Below, in pieces: positions 47,871-56,263 of a DNA stretch of 64,000 nt. Numbering within the stretch: the stretch's first letter is position 1; each line of letters begins with the position of its first letter. Both the position numbers and the translations under genes were made by a program. The stretch lies in the NCBI GenBank assembly GCA_024235835.1, contig JACKLQ010000004.1, forward strand, positions 116,853 through 180,852. Reading direction: 5' to 3'. This stretch comes from Thiobacillus sp. (GTDB lineage Bacteria; Pseudomonadota; Gammaproteobacteria; Burkholderiales; Thiobacillaceae). The notes under the pieces were generated by a model that had not been told where the DNA came from, did no database searches, and saw only the letters and a program-made list of their open reading frames with translations.

Positions 47871-48638
47871 ATGTTGCAAGAGCTTCCAGTGCTTGCGATG
47901 ACTGCATGGCTTTCGGAGCTATCAGCCCAAAGCATGCGGGAGGACCCTTTCCCTCTACACCAGCTTCTCCAAGACTCGCTTTACTACCCCTCCTGCGGCT
48001 TCGACGGTGACCCGGTGAAATACCTCGGGGGGAACATTCTGAGCTTCATCTATGTGGACTATGGCCGCACACGGGATGAGGAGGAATACGCGCTCGGCTA
48101 TCCAGGGTTTCGAGGGTATGACCTGCTGGCATCACGTAGCGTCACGGAGCAGGAGTTAACCCCGAATGGATGGCACCCCATACCACCCACTTATGACGAT
48201 GGGGACCCTCTTCGTTTTCGGCAGTGGGTACAACGTCCGTTCTGTACGTGGTCAATCTTCCAACGCAGAGAGGACATTCCGCCTGAGCATGGCCCATCTC
48301 GGTTCAGCCTGCTGTATTTGGGTGCTGATGGCGTTGCAGCCTTTCAGGCGCTCTATCTTGCTAACCATGCAGCCCCAAGGGCGATTGCAATCATTCAACC
48401 GGGGCATGCATTCGGGGGAAACTGGACGGATTACACAAATCCAAACCTGATACTTCATAGGTCAGTAATTGGTAATTCTGCAGGGCAACCCGAGGTTCTG
48501 TTGTATGGGGGTTATGGCGAAAAATATTATTATAAGGATCCATGCTGGCCTAAGTACAACAAATATATCAACCGATTGGACAAAAGTGGCCACGGCAGCA
48601 TAGGTGTTTGGCGATATATTTCTCAATGCAGTCATTGA
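47871..48638 (+). CDS. Unknown cargo protein, 255 aa
   Basis: I do not recognise a family. The protein is rich in aromatic residues, with motifs such as YPSCGFDGDPVKYLGG, FIYVDYGRTRDEEE, GWHPIPPTYDDGDP and PGHAFGGNWTDY, and no signal peptide or membrane segment. The ATG at 47871 follows GGGAGGGG at a longish spacing; an in-frame GTG at 47730 would add a low-complexity Pro/Gly leader and is less likely. It is first of three plus-strand cargo genes, with the protease-OmpA fusion starting seven bases after its stop. Confidence 0.55.
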   Translation: MLQELPVLAMTAWLSELSAQSMREDPFPLHQLLQDSLYYPSCGFDGDPVKYLGGNILSFIYVDYGRTRDEEEYALGYPGFRGYDLLASRSVTEQELTPNGWHPIPPTYDDGDPLRFRQWVQRPFCTWSIFQRREDIPPEHGPSRFSLLYLGADGVAAFQALYLANHAAPRAIAIIQPGHAFGGNWTDYTNPNLILHRSVIGNSAGQPEVLLYGGYGEKYYYKDPCWPKYNKYINRLDKSGHGSIGVWRYISQCSH

Positions 48639-48644
48639 GTTTAT

Positions 48645-49721
48645 ATGAAACGCTATCTGGATAAACTAATAATCCTCACTTTGGCCACTTTGTTGCCATG
48701 TGTAGCTTACGCTTTGTCAGGCCCAGAGGTTTTTTCGAAGGTAGAAAAATCAGTATTTATTGTCATTGGCTTGGACAGAAACAAACGTCCGGTTACTCAA
48801 GGCAGCGGAGTGCTGCTACCGAAAAATAAAATAGGAACCAACTGCCACGTACTAGCAGACGCAGATATCCATTATCTTTTAGTTAAGCAAAATGACAATT
48901 CGTACCATGCAATTTTGTATTCTGGAGATACTGAGAAAGACATCTGTCTTTTGGAGGCAAAGGGTTTGCATGGAACAGGCGCGCCCATCAGAGAATCAAA
49001 GAAACTAAAACGCGGCGAGGATGTATATGCCATCGGCGCTCCAGAGGGTCTTGAGCTAACAATAAGCAAGGGCATTTTTGCTGGGCATAGGCGTGGCTAT
49101 CTACAACATTCAGCACAAATTTCACATGGCTCAAGCGGCGGAGGTTTGTTCGATAGTAATGGTAGGTTAGTTGGTTTCACAACTTTTACCCTCACAAAAG
49201 GACAAGACCTTAATTTTGCCATCCCAGTCGAATGGACTAATGGCGTAAAAAACCCCGGCCTAAAGCCATTGCCAACTAAATTACCCCCACCAGAAAACGA
49301 TGACTCAGGCTCGCATCAAGGAGGCAGTGTTGCAGGTAGTTCATTTGTTGAGCCAGATCGCCCCCTTGGTACAGAAAACCTACCAAGCGACAGATTAATT
49401 TTCTTTGATGGCAACGAGGATGTAACTCCACCTAAAATGTACCAGAAATTAATAGAGAGACATGCGATTTACATGACGCATAACATTGCAGCAAGAATGA
49501 ATTTGCAAGGTCACACTTCATTCCAAGGTAGCCGCGAGTGGAATCTGGCAATAGGCCAATTAAGAGCAGACAATGTTATGCGTGAATTTATCAGGCTTGG
49601 AATAAGCCCAAATAGAATACAAGCTATTTCCTTAGGCGAGGAGAAGGCAATCTTTCCAACCGCCTCTTCATCAGTGTTCATGCCACCCAACCGGGTTGAA
49701 ATTCTTTACCAAGGCGAATGA
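48645..49721 (+). CDS. Trypsin-like serine protease fused to an OmpA-type peptidoglycan-binding domain
   Basis: 358-residue exported protein. A signal peptide is followed by an S1/HtrA-like protease domain with the triad H68 (GTNCHVLA), D99 (EKDICLLE) and S164 (HGSSGGGL). After a Pro/Gly/Ser-rich linker (about 215-250) comes an OmpA-C-like domain with LQGHTSFQGSREWNLAIGQ, RADNV and NRVEILYQ. It would be tethered to peptidoglycan in the periplasm. The gene is clearly AT-richer than the host, a sign of transfer. As element cargo, a defence or cell-envelope role is conceivable but unproven. Confidence 0.8.
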   Translation: MKRYLDKLIILTLATLLPCVAYALSGPEVFSKVEKSVFIVIGLDRNKRPVTQGSGVLLPKNKIGTNCHVLADADIHYLLVKQNDNSYHAILYSGDTEKDICLLEAKGLHGTGAPIRESKKLKRGEDVYAIGAPEGLELTISKGIFAGHRRGYLQHSAQISHGSSGGGLFDSNGRLVGFTTFTLTKGQDLNFAIPVEWTNGVKNPGLKPLPTKLPPPENDDSGSHQGGSVAGSSFVEPDRPLGTENLPSDRLIFFDGNEDVTPPKMYQKLIERHAIYMTHNIAARMNLQGHTSFQGSREWNLAIGQLRADNVMREFIRLGISPNRIQAISLGEEKAIFPTASSSVFMPPNRVEILYQGE

Positions 49722-49745
49722 CGCGCACATTCATAATCAATCACT

Positions 49746-50189
49746 ATGAACAGCACACCCTACCCTTCACGAATAGTTTTTGAGGCCATAGGACTTCTCC
49801 ACAAGCTCGGCCACGGTAGGCTGAAGATTTACAGCTATCTGAAAGAAGGGCTCCCTTCCAGGCGTTTTTTGTTGTTCGCCGCCGATAGACTTCCGAGATT
49901 CATGAATGATGCAAAGAGATACCCTAACATCTTTGGGGTCATCGGGGGTGGGTCGCCCATCATGCAAGGTGACACTCCTGAGGAAGCGGCCCAGGACTTC
50001 ATCGCTCGGCATACCGATTTTTTGGAGCAAGCCAGGGGAGAGGACCCCGTGTACGTTCAGTGGTATGCAGAAATGCTCCAACTCACTGCGCCGGATGGAT
50101 TGCTGGAGATGGAAAGCAGCAATAGGGCCGAGATTCATGGACATGGAATTCAGACCCTAACGCCACCAATTTACCCCGCACAATGGTAG
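49746..50189 (+). CDS. Unknown cargo protein, 147 aa
   Basis: No recognised family. N-terminal half is basic (LHKLGHGRLKIYSYLKEGLP), the C-terminal half acidic, with GDTPEEAAQDFIARH in the middle. It is soluble by composition. It follows the protease-OmpA gene by 24 bp and may be part of the same cargo unit. Confidence 0.55.
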   Translation: MNSTPYPSRIVFEAIGLLHKLGHGRLKIYSYLKEGLPSRRFLLFAADRLPRFMNDAKRYPNIFGVIGGGSPIMQGDTPEEAAQDFIARHTDFLEQARGEDPVYVQWYAEMLQLTAPDGLLEMESSNRAEIHGHGIQTLTPPIYPAQW

Positions 50190-50242
50190 GCAAGAGCAAA
50201 CAATACTTTGCATTTGTTTGGGAATATGAATAGTTTTTTGCC

Positions 50243-50461
50243 TTAGCCGGGCAGCACCTTTTTTGCCGCACGCCTGATTCGCTCCAATTCGCAGATTAGC
50301 GCATCAATAAATGCATCCACCTCCGACCATGTGCATAGATACGGGCTGATTGAATGCTGATTAGACTTGCCAACATGCCATAGCTTCAGCGCCACCTCTA
50401 TGAACGGGCTGAATGGGTACTTTCCTTGGCTAGGTTTGTTAACGATCATGTCGAAAATCAT
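50243..50461 (-). CDS. Small unknown protein, 72 aa
   Basis: 72-residue protein starting at ATG 50461 with a strong GGAGG five bases upstream. The N-terminal part (DMIVNKPSQGKYPFSPFIE) precedes a helix ending in a basic stretch (RIRRAAKKVLPG). It overlaps the upstream HTH gene stop by four bases. Function unknown; last gene of the minus-strand replication/regulation block. Confidence 0.6.
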   Translation of the reverse strand: MIFDMIVNKPSQGKYPFSPFIEVALKLWHVGKSNQHSISPYLCTWSEVDAFIDALICELERIRRAAKKVLPG

Positions 50462-50727
50462 TTGAACCTCCTTCTCTTGGGTTTGGTGATGGTTGAATAT
50501 GCTTCGAATCGGCGTCTGACTGCCGCTTTCAGCTCTTCGGTTGCGATGGCTTGAAATCTCTCTCTGAATTCGGGGGAGTTCACGATTCGAGAGACCCAGC
50601 TTCGGGAGTAGCCCATCGCTTCGGCACATTCCCGCAATGGGGCGGAGGGGTGCTCGAGTAGCCATGCGAGGATGCCTAGGTGACGCCGGTTGAAACGGGG
50701 GTGGGGCCTTTCTGGATTAGTCGTCAT
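50458..50727 (-). CDS. Small HTH-containing protein, 89 aa
   Basis: 89-residue basic protein with a helix-turn-helix-like stretch (APLRECAEAMGYSRSWVSRIVNS) and a very basic C-terminus (KPKRRRFK). This fits a small DNA-binding protein of a satellite element, similar to terminase small-subunit or regulator HTHs. Its start lies inside the 3' end of the helicase gene. Confidence 0.65.
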   Translation of the reverse strand: MTTNPERPHPRFNRRHLGILAWLLEHPSAPLRECAEAMGYSRSWVSRIVNSPEFRERFQAIATEELKAAVRRRFEAYSTITKPKRRRFK

Positions 50728-51910
50728 GGCTGCATTCCTCGTCGGGTGCGCAGGACATGGACATGTCCGGACATTGTCCAGGCGCTACCTCATTGGGCGG
50801 ACAGGACAAGACACACTCCTTCAGGAGTGTCTTGTCTGTCCCCAGGGTGTCCGTGTGGTGTTCCGAATCCCCATCATTTGTTCGGGGGAGGAAGATGAGC
50901 CCTTCTTGTTCCAGACATTGGCCCGTGTCGATTAGGGCCTTGATGGCCCGGTTTAAGCCCTTCCCGGCGCTGTCCTCTCGTGCGCCTTCCTTGCGGGCTT
51001 GTTCGGTGGATGCCAGCCTTAGGCTTTCCCGGTCTAGCCGTCCGCCCCGTTCCCTGAGTAGGGCTAGGACAAGCTTTTCATACTTGCCACGAGGAGCGGC
51101 GTGCTGTGGTGGGGAGCTAGCCTTTGGCCCTGTGGGGAGATATTCCGGCACCAGGGATGTAATCGGTTCCCCATCTTCGTCCAAGCCGATCTCGACCGAA
51201 TGCAGTTGAAAGCTGATGGGCCTAGCTGTCTCCCCATCCTTCATCTTTTTCGTGGTCATGGTGACCAGCAGGTTTGTGCTGGCCTGCTGGTAGGCATAAT
51301 CGGTGTTCGCCAGCATGGCAGTACTGCCACGGGGGCGGCCTTTATCTGTGTAAGGCGTATGGTGCACGATCAGTACCGTGCAACCGGGAAAGCATGTGCG
51401 GATACGCTGAATTTCACGGAGGAAGCCCGCGACTTGGGCGGAGTCGTTTTCGTCCCCCTCGTAGTTCTGGCTGAGGGTATCAATGATGATGAGGCGGGGT
51501 GGAAATGCCGTCCCACTGACAGCCCCCTGGATGGCCTGACTGACTTGCTCCGCCTGATCCCTTAGGTTCAAGGATATGGGGGTGGGGCAGACATAGAAGG
51601 CGTCTTGCTCTGGCGGCAATTCATGGTAGCGGTACCATGCCTTAACCCGCCTCTGAATGCCTGCCCCGCCTTCCCCCGCGATGTAGAAGACGGGGCCTTG
51701 CATGGTTTTCCGGTTGCACCAATCAAGGCCGTTGGCCACATGCAAAGCCATGTCCAGGGCTATGAAGCTCTTGCCGGTGCCGCTATCCCCATATAGGAAC
51801 CCGGTGGCATCTGCAGGTATCAAGCCCTTGACCAGCCACTTAGTCTCGGCCATACATTGGGCAAGTTCCTTGTAGGTCATGAATAGCGAAGAGGGGAGCC
51901 GGTCAGACAT
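50717..51910 (-). CDS. RepA-like AAA (RecA-fold) helicase/ATPase
   Basis: 397-residue replicative ATPase of the AAA_25/RepA type seen in plasmids and P4-like satellites. Walker A GDSGTGKSFIALDMA (about 40-54), Walker B PRLIIIDTLSQNYEG, then VLIVHHTPYTDKGRPRGSTA as in hexameric RepA helicases. A C-terminal winged-helix-like part (KYEKLVLALLRERGG) follows. The ATG at 51910 overlaps the alpA stop by eight bases. Confidence 0.82.
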   Translation of the reverse strand: MSDRLPSSLFMTYKELAQCMAETKWLVKGLIPADATGFLYGDSGTGKSFIALDMALHVANGLDWCNRKTMQGPVFYIAGEGGAGIQRRVKAWYRYHELPPEQDAFYVCPTPISLNLRDQAEQVSQAIQGAVSGTAFPPRLIIIDTLSQNYEGDENDSAQVAGFLREIQRIRTCFPGCTVLIVHHTPYTDKGRPRGSTAMLANTDYAYQQASTNLLVTMTTKKMKDGETARPISFQLHSVEIGLDEDGEPITSLVPEYLPTGPKASSPPQHAAPRGKYEKLVLALLRERGGRLDRESLRLASTEQARKEGAREDSAGKGLNRAIKALIDTGQCLEQEGLIFLPRTNDGDSEHHTDTLGTDKTLLKECVLSCPPNEVAPGQCPDMSMSCAPDEECSHDD

Positions 51911-52124
51911 GGTCTCGGGCTTGGCTTGCACTTGCTGCCCGCTTGCCTGCCCGGATGCAGTCCTCGACCCAGTGATCGACTTCTTCAGCCAGCCAGCCCA
52001 CTGCCCGCTTGCCAAGGGGGTAGGGCTTGGGGAACGTACCTTCGGAAATCTGAAGGTAGATGGTGCTACGGGAAAGCCCGGTGCGGGCTTTGACGGCGGG
52101 AAGCCGTAGGATGGTGGTTGCCAT
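51903..52124 (-). CDS. AlpA-family excisionase/regulator
   Basis: 73-residue MerR-like winged-helix protein: LRLPAVKARTGLSRSTIYLQISEGTFPKP is the AlpA motif. Such proteins activate the integrase or act as excisionases. It precedes the RepA-like gene and shares its transcript. Confidence 0.85.
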   Translation of the reverse strand: MATTILRLPAVKARTGLSRSTIYLQISEGTFPKPYPLGKRAVGWLAEEVDHWVEDCIRAGKRAASASQARDHV

Positions 52125-52219
52125 GTTTGTATGCCCTTACAGCACATGGGCGTTTGTTGAACATGGCTGGCATCCTATCGGCCACCGTCTCGCTTGCCGT
52201 GGGGGGTAAATCCACCCGA

Positions 52220-52651
52220 TTAATCCCCCTCCCCTTCATCAGCCTCCCATAAGCTGATCGGGCAATCTGGTTCGTTTAGAACCGCAATGAAATACTTTTT
52301 GCAAATCCTGCGCATTTCCCGGGTGTCTACATAGCCCAGGCGATCGCATATCTCTTTCCATGATTTTTGTTCGTTGATCCGCATAGGTAACGCTCGCCTA
52401 GCCCAATCCATCTCTTTGCCATCAGGCAATGAGGGCCTACCAGGCCCATCTTGAACCAGGCCAAAAGCATGCTCCAGACTGCTGTGGTCTTTGTTCAGGT
52501 ATTCGTGGATAGCCACAGCCCCAAACTTCAATTTCCATGACGCCCGGGGATAATGTTTAAGGTGGTCCGCTATGGCCCGTAAGACCGCCAGAGACTCCTC
52601 TTTGTCTGTTGGCCGCTTGGCGTTCACTAGGTCACCTTTGGTTGGCTTCAT
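52220..52651 (-). CDS. Unknown element protein, 143 aa
   Basis: 143-residue soluble protein with no recognised domain; motifs include GRPSLPDGKEMDWARRALPMRI and WKEICDRLGYVDTREMRRICK, the latter HTH-like. The ATG at 52651 lies inside the integrase 3' end (20 bp overlap). It may be a small regulator of the element. Confidence 0.55.
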   Translation of the reverse strand: MKPTKGDLVNAKRPTDKEESLAVLRAIADHLKHYPRASWKLKFGAVAIHEYLNKDHSSLEHAFGLVQDGPGRPSLPDGKEMDWARRALPMRINEQKSWKEICDRLGYVDTREMRRICKKYFIAVLNEPDCPISLWEADEGEGD

Positions 52652-53921
52652 GTGTGTCCTCAAGCTTGTCAGGGGAGGACTCCTTGCTCGGCTGCGATAC
52701 CCCAAAGCGACCTAGAAGCAGCCGACCGCGACTGTTTGTCATTTCGTCTATCAGGTTGGCCCAGTGCTGCATCATCTCCCGGCGTTCAGGCAGGTACTCT
52801 GCGCGGTTATAAGCGCCCCGGACTTCGTTCCGCTCGCAGTGGGCTAGCTGGCGCTCGATTACGTCATGCCGAAAGCCCATTTCATTGAGGGCAGTACTGG
52901 CCACGGCGCGGAATCCATGCCCGGTCATCTTGCCTTTGTAGCCCAGCCGATAGAGGGCAAAGAGCATGGTGTTGTTGCTGATGGGTTTGTCTCGGTTGCG
53001 GCCTGGGAATACAAAGCGGCTACCGCCCCCAATTTCTTTCAGTTCTTTGAGGATGTCGATGGCTTGGCGGGCCAGGGGGACCACATGCTCAGTCTTCATT
53101 TTCATGCGCTGTGCGGGCACGATCCAGACTGCTGCGTCTAGGTCGAATTCCTCCCACAAAGCGCCTATGAGTTCATTGGTCCGGGTAAAGGTAAGGGCCA
53201 GGAGTTGCAGGGCTAGACGGGTTTGCCTATCGCCGGTTTCTTCGTAGGACGCAATGGCCCGCAGGAGGTCCGGAAGCTCCTCAGTCTTCACGGCTGCTTG
53301 GTGTTGCTTCTTGTGGGGAGTGAGCGCCCCCCTGAGGTCGCCGGTCAAATCACGCTTGCATCGGCCAGTGGCCACTCCATAGCGGAATACCTGTCCACAA
53401 ACCTGTAGCACACGGTGGGCGAGATCATACGCCCCCCGGTCTTCGATCTTACGAACTGTGGCCAGCAGTTCAGGGGCGTCAATTTCTGCAATTGGCCTTC
53501 GGCCAATGCTCGGAAAGATGTTGCCCTCCAACCGTCGAAGCACATCCCTAGCATGCGTAGGTACCCAGGTGTGCACTTGTTTGTCATACCACTCCCGCGC
53601 TACCGCCTCAAAAGAATTGGCAATAGAGAGTTGGCGCTTGAGCTTTGCTGCGCGGCGCTCTGCCGATGGGTCTAGGTCTGCATCTAGCCGCTCACGCTCG
53701 GCATTACGCCGGATTCGGGCCTCTTTAAGGCTGATATCTGGGTAGACACCCAGCGAGAGGGACTTCTCTTTGCCTCCCAGCCAGTACCGGAGCCGCCAAT
53801 ACTTGCGGCCATCGTCATAGACCCAGAGATAAAGACCATCGCCGTCATGCAGTTTCCGGAGCTTGCGGCCCTGGCTAGTGGCATTCCGGCATTCAACGTC
53901 TTTCAGGATATCCTTAGCCAT
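52632..53921 (-). CDS. P4-type tyrosine recombinase / integrase 1
   Basis: 429-residue integrase with the N-terminal DUF4102-type DNA-binding region (RKLHDGDGLYLWVYDDGRKYWRLRY), central SAM-like core, and C-terminal catalytic domain (TRTNELIGALWEEFDL, GHGFRAVASTALNE, ERQLAHCERNEVRGAYNR with the final Tyr). I start at ATG 53921. Its start faces the 3' end of tRNA-Ser 165 bp away, the standard arrangement for tRNA-targeted islands. Confidence 0.93.
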   Translation of the reverse strand: MAKDILKDVECRNATSQGRKLRKLHDGDGLYLWVYDDGRKYWRLRYWLGGKEKSLSLGVYPDISLKEARIRRNAERERLDADLDPSAERRAAKLKRQLSIANSFEAVAREWYDKQVHTWVPTHARDVLRRLEGNIFPSIGRRPIAEIDAPELLATVRKIEDRGAYDLAHRVLQVCGQVFRYGVATGRCKRDLTGDLRGALTPHKKQHQAAVKTEELPDLLRAIASYEETGDRQTRLALQLLALTFTRTNELIGALWEEFDLDAAVWIVPAQRMKMKTEHVVPLARQAIDILKELKEIGGGSRFVFPGRNRDKPISNNTMLFALYRLGYKGKMTGHGFRAVASTALNEMGFRHDVIERQLAHCERNEVRGAYNRAEYLPERREMMQHWANLIDEMTNSRGRLLLGRFGVSQPSKESSPDKLEDTHEANQR

Positions 53922-54004
53922 CGTGGTAACTCCTATGCCGTGGTAAGTCGGTACCACGGTTTGTTACCACGTTTATAGCACGGATTCCATTGGACGTTAC
54001 CACG
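53922..54004. other. Right TTACCACG repeats (integrase arm-type sites)
   Basis: TTACCACG at 53964-53971 and 53997-54004, and its complement at 53922-53929 and 53939-53946. The copies lie between integrase and tRNA and match those at 47661-47680. Confidence 0.55.
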
Positions 54005-54085
54005 CAATACAGGACACATCCTTGCCGTTGTGTCCCGTATTAGCTAGGGTTACAGGACACAAACGGTTTTATTAGGATGTGAATC

Positions 54086-54173
54086 TGGCGGAAGCGGTGA
54101 GATTCGAACTCACGGTAGGTTTCCCTACGCCGGTTTTCAAGACCGGTGCCTTAAACCACTCGGCCACGCTTCC
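54086..54173 (-). tRNA. tRNA-Ser (anticodon TGA)
   Basis: 88 nt including CCA: GGAAGCG acceptor strand, a long variable arm (CGTAGGGAAACCTACCG region), TTCGAAT T-loop, and anticodon TGA in the loop after CCGGTC. Acceptor 3' strand CGCTTCC with discriminator G and encoded CCA. It is the integration target for element 1. Confidence 0.95.
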
Positions 54174-54289
54174 TTCAATCAGTAGTTACCTCAGCACGCC
54201 GGTTTTGACTCCGGCCACCGCTGACGCTGCTTAACTTGACAAGCCATGTCAGCCTACGCCGCAAGACGCCTGGACTACCAGGTTTCTTG

Positions 54290-54329
54290 TCAAGACCGGT
54301 GCCTTATACCGCCGCTCAGCCACGCTTCC
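54290..54329 (-). pseudogene. Partial copy of the tRNA-Ser 5' half
   Basis: Starts GGAAGCGTGGCTGAGCGG and continues to the anticodon region GGCACCGGTCTTGA as in the intact gene, then diverges. It is a truncated duplicate of the tRNA's 5' half, probably left by earlier integration or excision. Confidence 0.65.
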
Positions 54330-54333
54330 AAAC

Positions 54334-54403
54334 TGGTGCCGACAGTCTGACTCGAACAGACGACCTACCGCTTACAAGTCTGACTGAGCCGACTTGCACC
54401 GGC
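54334..54403 (-). pseudogene. Degenerate tRNA-like sequence (tRNA-Thr-like)
   Basis: 70 nt ending in CCA. Acceptor GCCGGTG / TGTCGGC pairs with three G-U; T arm GTCTG-TTCGAGT-CAGAC is intact. The anticodon arm is too short, although CTTGTAA resembles a tRNA-Thr(TGT) loop. A remnant or an unusual armless tRNA. Confidence 0.5.
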
Positions 54404-54499
54404 TAGCACCAAGCTTAATACTCTTTAATAAAACAATATGTTACGTGAAAACTTGGCTTAATGCAGTAACATGAAAAACACCCCGATTTCACCAATTTT

Positions 54500-54532
54500 G
54501 TGACCCCGGCGTGACCCCAGCGTGACCCCGGC
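54500..54532. repeat. Three tandem 11-bp repeats GTGACCCCGGC upstream of integrase 2
   Basis: GTGACCCCGGC, GTGACCCCAGC, GTGACCCCGGC in direct tandem, ending 22 bp before the ATG. Likely recombinase or regulator binding sites of element 2. Confidence 0.65.
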
Positions 54533-54554
54533 CGAACCCACCAGGAGACAACTC

Positions 54555-55808
54555 ATGGCCAACAAAATCAATTTTACCAAGGTAGCCTTGGACGCGATTG
54601 TATTACCTGCCCCAGGGCAGCGCGCGACCTTATACGACGCCAAGATCACCGGCCTGCAGCTGAGGGTTACCAGTCAGGGGATCAAGACGTTCTGCGTGCG
54701 TCGTCGAACCAAAGGGGGCGATGTGGAGCGCATCACCCTGGGCCGCTATCCCGACATGAGCATCGAGCAGGCCCGCAAGCTGTCTTCCAGGGTCAATGCC
54801 GAGATTGAGGAAGGCGCGAATCCGGCGGCCGTCAAACGTGCCCACAAGGCCGAGCCCACGTTGAACGACCTGTTCGAGATGTACATGAAAGCCCATGGCG
54901 AGCTGATGAAACGGCCGGAAAAGATGCGCGACCTGTTCCGTCTCTACCTGGCTCCGCTCGCGGACAAGAAGGCTTCCCAGATCACCTATCCCATGGTGGA
55001 TCGCTGGCACAAGGAATTGCCGGCAGTGATCAACCGACGCCGAGATCAAGAGCGCCAGCGCATCAAGGAAGTGCTGGCCCAGAAGGGGCGCGTAGGGCGT
55101 GGCGTGAAATCCACTCCAGTAGCTGGTACGCGCACTGCCAACACCGCCCTCGCTCTCCTCCATGCGATCTACGAGAAAGCGCGCAACAAGCGCTGGTGGA
55201 CGGGTGAGAATCCGGCACATGGTGTCGACCGGTTCAAGGAAACCAGCCGGGATCGTTTCCTCCAAGCGGACGAGCTGCCGCGCTTCTTCCAAGCCTTGCG
55301 TGATGAGCCGAACGAGACCATCCGGGACTACTTCCTGATCGCCCTGCTGACCGGGGCCAGACGCTCCAACACACTGGCCATGCGCTGGGACGAAATCAGC
55401 TTCGAACGGAGTGAATGGCGCATCCCGGTGACCAAGAACGGTACCCCCCAGGTCGTCACCCTCACCTCCGAAGCACTGGCCATCCTTGAAGCCCGCAAGA
55501 ACAACGGCAGCGAATGGGTCTTCCCCGCCGGCGGCCGGACCGGCCATCTCATGGAACCGAAAATGGGCTGGGACCGCATTCTCCAGCGCGCGGGGATACA
55601 GGACCTGCACATCCACGACCTGCGCCGTACCCTAGGCAGTTGGCAGGCCAGGACAGGTGCGTCGCTGGCTATCATCGGCAAGAGCCTTAACCACAAGAGT
55701 ATCCAGTCCACGGCCATCTATGCCAGGCTGGATCTCGATCCGGTGCGCGAGTCAGTGGAGCGAGCCACTACAGCTATGCTCACTGCTGCGGGCTTCAAGG
55801 CCTTATGA
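54555..55808 (+). CDS. P4-type tyrosine recombinase / integrase 2
   Basis: 417-residue integrase, different from integrase 1. N-terminal DUF4102-like arm-binding domain (YDAKITGLQLRVTSQGIKTFCVRRR, LGRYPDMSIEQAR), then a catalytic domain with Arg in LTGARRSNTLAMRWDE, HDLRRTLGSWQA and the terminal Tyr in STAIYARLDLDPVR. AGGAGA precedes ATG 54555. It reads away from the tRNA remnants into the defence-like operon. Confidence 0.93.
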   Translation: MANKINFTKVALDAIVLPAPGQRATLYDAKITGLQLRVTSQGIKTFCVRRRTKGGDVERITLGRYPDMSIEQARKLSSRVNAEIEEGANPAAVKRAHKAEPTLNDLFEMYMKAHGELMKRPEKMRDLFRLYLAPLADKKASQITYPMVDRWHKELPAVINRRRDQERQRIKEVLAQKGRVGRGVKSTPVAGTRTANTALALLHAIYEKARNKRWWTGENPAHGVDRFKETSRDRFLQADELPRFFQALRDEPNETIRDYFLIALLTGARRSNTLAMRWDEISFERSEWRIPVTKNGTPQVVTLTSEALAILEARKNNGSEWVFPAGGRTGHLMEPKMGWDRILQRAGIQDLHIHDLRRTLGSWQARTGASLAIIGKSLNHKSIQSTAIYARLDLDPVRESVERATTAMLTAAGFKAL

Positions 55809-56263
55809 AGAGCTGAGCACAAATCAGGGTTAAAAACAACATTTCCTGGACAGTCTAAGCTGATGGATATAGAGCAACCCTGAATGGAATGATCCGCGAT
55901 TGCTGCTTCGTCCTGCCTAGGATGTATGCCTGCAACTCGGCCTTTGCAGATGTTAGCGCTGGCTTGGCCGAACAGCCGGAGTTAGTCAGATTGCTGATGT
56001 TGCCAGATTGAATGGCATGAAGGTCCACTTTTTTACCACCTGCGCTGCTGGACTCGATTCGGCAGCGCAGCCCCGTCCGCACGAAAAATCGTCACTAGAT
56101 CATGATTATTAACAATAAATTGGTTTCGATCTCCGGTGTGATATCCGCTGCGCCAAGGTAACCCCACTCTTTTCCGGGCGCAAAATAATCGGTAGGCTCA
56201 CGGCCTGGCGGAGCCGACCAGTCGCTAACTCCGGTGACTGGACAAACCTCCATCGGGAGCCCC
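55809..56263. other. Intergenic region between integrase 2 and the sspB-like gene
   Basis: 455 bp with no convincing gene; a 75-codon minus-strand frame (55855-56082) has no recognisable similarity and no ribosome site. An AT-rich stretch near 56098-56120 (ATTATTAACAATAAATTGG) could hold the promoter of the downstream operon. Confidence 0.4.

Larger units (their letters stand above)
47584..54088. mobile_element. Integrative element 1 (P4-type), inserted at tRNA-Ser(TGA)
   Basis: About 6.5 kb carrying a P4-type integrase, AlpA-like regulator, RepA-like helicase, small HTH protein and cargo genes. The integrase starts next to the 3' end of tRNA-Ser. The left end CTGGCGGAGCGGTG (47584-47597) resembles the tRNA 3' end CTGGCGGAAGCGGTG with one base missing. 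TTACCACG sites cluster at both ends. Element limits are inferred. Confidence 0.65.

Noticed and set aside
54180..54289. A selenocysteine or suppressor tRNA (CCGG-AGTCAAAA-CCGG hairpin containing TCA)
   Set aside because: No acceptor or T arm can be folded around it; it looks like rearranged tRNA-Ser sequence.
55855..56082. 75-codon minus-strand frame between integrase 2 and the sspB-like gene
   Set aside because: No ribosome site, no recognisable similarity, and isolated on the opposite strand.
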